Source: Sedimentisphaerales bacterium (lineage in GTDB: Bacteria; Planctomycetota; Phycisphaerae; Sedimentisphaerales; SM23-30). Taken from it: 16,129 bases of DNA. Within the stretch, counting starts at the first letter, position 1; every line of letters begins with the position of its first letter. The translations under genes were made by a program, and so were the position numbers. The stretch spans positions 1 through 16,129 of the forward strand of contig DAOVXR010000009.1 of NCBI GenBank assembly GCA_030636065.1. Reading direction: 5' to 3'. The notes beneath the pieces were generated by a model. That model was not told the origin of the DNA. It was given only the letters and a program-made list of their open reading frames with translations, and did not search any database. This document shows, piece by piece, positions 14,461 through 16,129 of the stretch.

Positions 14461-15039
14461 TTACGATTTCGTTACTCCGAGATGTTCGTCGATAATTTCC
14501 TGAATAACTTTCCGGTCAACCCCCGCCTTCTTGAGCTTCTTGCGTGTCCCCTCGGCGGCCGCCTTAACCTTCACCTCGATCTGATCCCGGACATACCTGT
14601 CCGAATTGATTGCTATGCTTGTACAATCCCGCATGGCCGTCGCGACCTCGCGTAACTGTTTTGCGGTAAAGTCCTCCTGGCTCGATATGAAGTCGATTGC
14701 GGCTGCCGTAATCATCTCGGCGACCGCCTTCTGTGTCTGCGATGCCTTCTCGTTCGAGATGTCCGCCATAACCTCGCGGGTTATCACCCCCGCCTGTTTC
14801 ATCCGGGCAATCGTCCGCATCCGCTTACCGAACCGCCCGATCGCTGAAAGCGAAACATCAAACCCTTTATGACCGCAGTATGTAACAACATCTTCATATC
14901 GCGGCTTGCCGACCTCTGTCGCGTCCATAAGGGATGGGTAATCGGACGGCCAGAAGTTGTCGATCAGCATCTGCCGTATCGTCTGCTGCAACCCCTTGGG
15001 CAGCCGGTCAATCGAACTATGTGTTCTTCGTTTACTCAT
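14461..15039 (-). CDS. Small terminase subunit, Mu gp27-like (DUF3486)
   Basis: The 192-residue product matches the Mu gp27 type small terminase in length and layout. It starts MSKRRTHSSIDRLPKGLQQTIRQMLIDN, a basic N-terminus and helices typical of DUF3486, then a helix-turn-helix-like segment (about 50-75, with SLSAIGRFGKRM), a long helical oligomerisation region (about 80-150) and a basic C-terminal tail (KVKAAAEGTRKKLKKAGVD). It should recognise phage DNA and present it to the large terminase. It lies immediately upstream of the gp28-like gene, as in Mu. The ATG at 15039 follows a region of tandem AGTTATC repeats, where no strong Shine-Dalgarno is seen. Confidence 0.8.
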   Translation of the reverse strand: MSKRRTHSSIDRLPKGLQQTIRQMLIDNFWPSDYPSLMDATEVGKPRYEDVVTYCGHKGFDVSLSAIGRFGKRMRTIARMKQAGVITREVMADISNEKASQTQKAVAEMITAAAIDFISSQEDFTAKQLREVATAMRDCTSIAINSDRYVRDQIEVKVKAAAEGTRKKLKKAGVDRKVIQEIIDEHLGVTKS

Positions 15040-15043
15040 AATT

Positions 15044-15107
15044 AGTTATCAGTGTAAAGTTATCAGTTATCAGTTATCAGTTATCAGATAACCGATAACT
15101 TTTTTTC
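15044..15107. repeat. Tandem AGTTATC heptamers with partial palindrome
   Basis: One AGTTATC at 15044, then four exact head-to-tail copies at 15058-15085, followed by AGATAACCGATAACT (15086-15100), which is the inverted form with one change and can pair with the last two copies. A T-run (15100-15107) follows on the plus strand. This lies between the gp26-like and gp27-like genes. It looks like a host-type simple repeat rather than a phage control element. Confidence 0.7.
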
Positions 15108-15112
15108 TACTC

Positions 15113-15418
15113 TTAAACTTCCAACGTCGGATCGCCCATCGTCCGGTCGGCGATGTCTTTACCCTTCGCCGTAAGCCTTACAACCTTTTTGGCGAATGTC
15201 TGTTTGATCCCTGCCAGATCATCGACAAAGTTCAGATACCCCTTCTCTGTCAGATAGTGGACATCCTTCTCGAACAGCGTCCAGTCGTATGATGGGTCCG
15301 TCCCGCAACCGACCCGATACACCGTCTCTAACCGTAGCGGTGTCGGGTACATCATATTCAGCCCGTCGAGTATCTGCCTGCGTGCCAGCTTAATTTTCAA
15401 AACTTCCGGGTCAGCCAT
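15113..15418 (-). CDS. Mu gp26-like small protein (VpaChn25_0724 type), winged-helix-like
   Basis: A 101-residue protein. The arrangement LARRQILDGLNMMYPTPLRLETVYRVG, then DVHYLTEKGYLNFV, then VVRLTAKGKDIADRT, ending DPTLEV, resembles the small family found just upstream of the gp27-like gene in Mu-like phages: two helices, a recognition-type helix and a wing (EKGY...V.LTAKG). This would fit a winged helix-turn-helix fold. The role in Mu is not known; DNA binding near packaging is possible. The ATG at 15418 is preceded by GGAG in a leader nearly identical to that of the 15553-15960 gene. It is separated from the next gene by simple repeats. Confidence 0.6.
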   Translation of the reverse strand: MADPEVLKIKLARRQILDGLNMMYPTPLRLETVYRVGCGTDPSYDWTLFEKDVHYLTEKGYLNFVDDLAGIKQTFAKKVVRLTAKGKDIADRTMGDPTLEV

Positions 15419-15443
15419 TGGTTTTTTTCTCCGAAAAAAGTAT
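15416..15443 (-). promoter_or_regulatory. Duplicated translation leader, copy 1
   Basis: The 28 bases up to the start codon of the gp26-like gene are, apart from one A, the same as the leader of the gene at 15960. In RNA sense they read ACUUUUUUCGGAGAAAAAAA then CCAAUG. The U-run can pair with the A-run, leaving the Shine-Dalgarno GGAG in the loop. Confidence 0.6.
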
Positions 15444-15503
15444 AAGAGTGTAAGGGTGTAAGGGGTTCCTCATATACTCATCTACCCTTATACCCTTATA
15501 CTT
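15438..15503. repeat. Imperfect palindrome of AAGTATAAGGGT-type repeats
   Basis: Left arm AAGTATAAGAGTGTAAGGGT (15438-15457) and right arm ACCCTTATACCCTTATACTT (15484-15503) are near reverse complements; the few differences are mostly G-T wobbles. Each arm is itself an irregular repeat of TATAAGGG. The element separates the gp26-like gene from the ATCCGTGT repeat beside the membrane/coiled-coil gene and looks like a host interspersed repeat. Confidence 0.6.
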
Positions 15504-15507
15504 CTTA

Positions 15508-15547
15508 TCAGTGTTTATCCGCCGCATCCGTGTCATCCGTGTTCTAT
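15508..15547. repeat. ATCCGTGT repeat copy next to the gp25-like gene
   Basis: ATCAGTGTTTATCCG, then CATCCGTGTCATCCGTGTTC and TATT, matches the reverse complement of 1492-1533 with few changes over about 40 bases. It ends a few bases before the stop codon at 15553, just as the left copy touches the stop at 1600. Confidence 0.6.
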
Positions 15548-15552
15548 TTTGC

Positions 15553-15960
15553 CTATCTGTAATCTGCCTCTTCTTTTTTCTTGTTCACCTGCGTCACCAC
15601 TTCACGTGTTATCTGCCCGATGATCTTCGGCAACTGCTCTACTACCTTCAACTGCCCCTCCAGCGTCGCGAAGCTCTCGGCGATTTTGTCTAATTTTTTG
15701 CGGGTATATGATTCGCTCTTGATAAAGCTCTCCGCCGTAACAAATTCCCGCTGCGAGTCGATCTTGCACGCGGCGAACTGTTGGGCCATCCTGCTGACCT
15801 CCGCCTGCGATGCCTCGATTCGATTGTCTTGCTTATCCAACCGCGTGCCCATGCCATCGACACACTGCTTGATCGACCGCAGATAAAACACAATCATCGC
15901 CCCGACAAACGACAGCAGAAAGCCGAGTATAATATTCCAGGGAAAAACAGATTCAGTCAT
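15553..15960 (-). CDS. Mu gp25-like membrane-anchored coiled-coil protein (DUF2730 type)
   Basis: The 135-residue product has one N-terminal membrane helix (about 9-28, IILGFLLSFVGAMIVFYL) and a long charged coiled coil (about 30-130, RLDKQDNRIEASQAEVSRM, RKKLDKIAESFATLEGQLK) with a basic/acidic tail. In Mu-like phages a protein of this build (DUF2730) precedes the gp26 and gp27 genes, as here; a spanin- or holin-associated role is an alternative. Start 15960 is chosen over one 18 codons upstream because GGAG lies upstream in a leader that is repeated at the next gene. This is the first gene of the minus-strand operon visible. The promoter must lie to its right, but no clear -35/-10 pair was found. 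Confidence 0.55.
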   Translation of the reverse strand: MTESVFPWNIILGFLLSFVGAMIVFYLRSIKQCVDGMGTRLDKQDNRIEASQAEVSRMAQQFAACKIDSQREFVTAESFIKSESYTRKKLDKIAESFATLEGQLKVVEQLPKIIGQITREVVTQVNKKKEEADYR

Positions 15961-15986
15961 TGGTTTTTTTCTCCGAAAAAAAGTAT
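15958..15986 (-). promoter_or_regulatory. Duplicated translation leader, copy 2
   Basis: Same sequence as at 15416-15443 with one more A in the run. It carries the GGAG site that decides the start at 15960. The all-A/U stem around GGAG is weak and could be temperature-sensitive. Confidence 0.6.
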
Positions 15987-16027
15987 TCAGAAGTGAGGAT
16001 TTTTCATAATTCAAAAAACTATATAAA

Positions 16028-16103
16028 CACAGCCTTCCGTTTGGGTTATACTCATTTCAAACTACAACAAAGAAAGGAGTATTGCCATGGACGGCAGGCT
16101 GTG
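16028..16103. promoter_or_regulatory. Inverted repeat around the ribosome site of the right-edge gene
   Basis: CACAGCCTTCCGT (16028-16040) and ACGGCAGGCTGTG (16091-16103) are inverted repeats matching at 12 of 13 positions. The 50-nt interval between them holds the Shine-Dalgarno AAAGGAG and the ATG. In RNA this would form a stem that starts just inside the coding region, which could limit translation. Confidence 0.4.
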
Positions 16104-16129
16104 GATGACATTGTATCACGAAATACATC
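16087..16129 (+). CDS. Start of a plus-strand gene, possibly an IS21-type transposase (partial)
   Basis: ATG 16087 follows a very good Shine-Dalgarno (AAAGGAG, 16073-16079) with a 7-nt gap. The 14 visible residues are MDGRLWMTLYHEIH. The phrase MTLYHEIH recalls the start of IS21-family IstA and related recombinases, where a helix-turn-helix for DNA binding follows, but 14 residues cannot prove it. The gene points away from the phage operon and would share the intergenic region with the operon promoter. A TATACT (16047-16052) could be its -10 box; no good -35 was found. Alternatives are a phage regulator or an unrelated host gene. Confidence 0.4.
   Translation, partial: MDGRLWMTLYHEIH

Noticed and set aside
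15044..15100. Possible CRISPR array
   Set aside because: The heptamers are contiguous with no spacers; it is a simple tandem repeat.
1492..15547. ATCCGTGT repeats as prophage attachment sites
   Set aside because: The right copy lies inside the operon, between the first and second phage genes, and the copies are imperfect and occur in both orientations.
15961..16014. 18-codon extension of the gp25-like protein
   Set aside because: The GGAG leader directly before ATG 15960 is duplicated at the next gene, which marks the true start; the extension crosses that leader.

Overview
The window holds most of a prophage or phage-derived structural (virion head) gene cluster, all on the minus strand (about 15960 down to 1600), set in bacterial chromosomal sequence. 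The host lineage is a guess. The EF-hand/dockerin-like protein tail at the left edge, the GC-rich palindromes after stop codons, the families of short interspersed repeats and the Cys-rich and beta-helix proteins would fit an environmental planctomycete (Phycisphaerae/Sedimentisphaerales type), but there is no marker gene here to prove it.

Layout, left to right. Bases 1-1000 look like host sequence on the plus strand: the end of a protein with an EF-hand loop, a four-helix membrane protein and a very small membrane ORF, each followed by a GC-rich palindrome. Bases 997-1599 have no gene; they hold paired short palindromes, AT-rich sequence and a 113-bp inverted-repeat element. The phage cassette starts at 1600 and is transcribed leftwards. 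In transcription order it has: a membrane/coiled-coil protein resembling Mu gp25 (DUF2730 type), a winged-helix-like protein resembling Mu gp26, a Mu gp27-like small terminase (DUF3486), a Mu gp28-like large terminase, an HK97-type portal fused to a MuF domain, an HK97-type prohead protease with a C-terminal coil, an HK97-fold major capsid protein with an N-terminal coil, a probable capsid decoration protein, a GT-A glycosyltransferase, a 90-aa protein, a gp6-like head-tail connector with an extra N-terminal domain, and a tightly coupled terminal group (acidic coil protein, parallel beta-helix protein, two uncharacterised proteins around an FN3 protein, a Cys-rich protein with W-D repeats, and a Cys-cluster zinc-ribbon-like protein). 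The right edge holds the first 14 codons of a plus-strand gene with a strong Shine-Dalgarno, possibly a transposase.

How the genes work together: the terminase pair packages DNA through the portal-MuF into a prohead matured by the protease; the connector closes the head; the beta-helix, FN3 and Cys-rich proteins would be the external or host-contact parts, perhaps modified by the glycosyltransferase. The striking feature is an absence: nothing recognisable as tape measure, tail tube, sheath, baseplate, lysis or integration genes follows the connector, and the operon runs straight into gene-free and host-like sequence. It may be a podovirus-like particle with very diverged tail parts, a decayed prophage, or a domesticated head-only (gene-transfer-agent-like) cassette. 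Several start codons were moved downstream of the longest ORF on the basis of Shine-Dalgarno sites and stop/start overlaps; these choices are explained in each entry.
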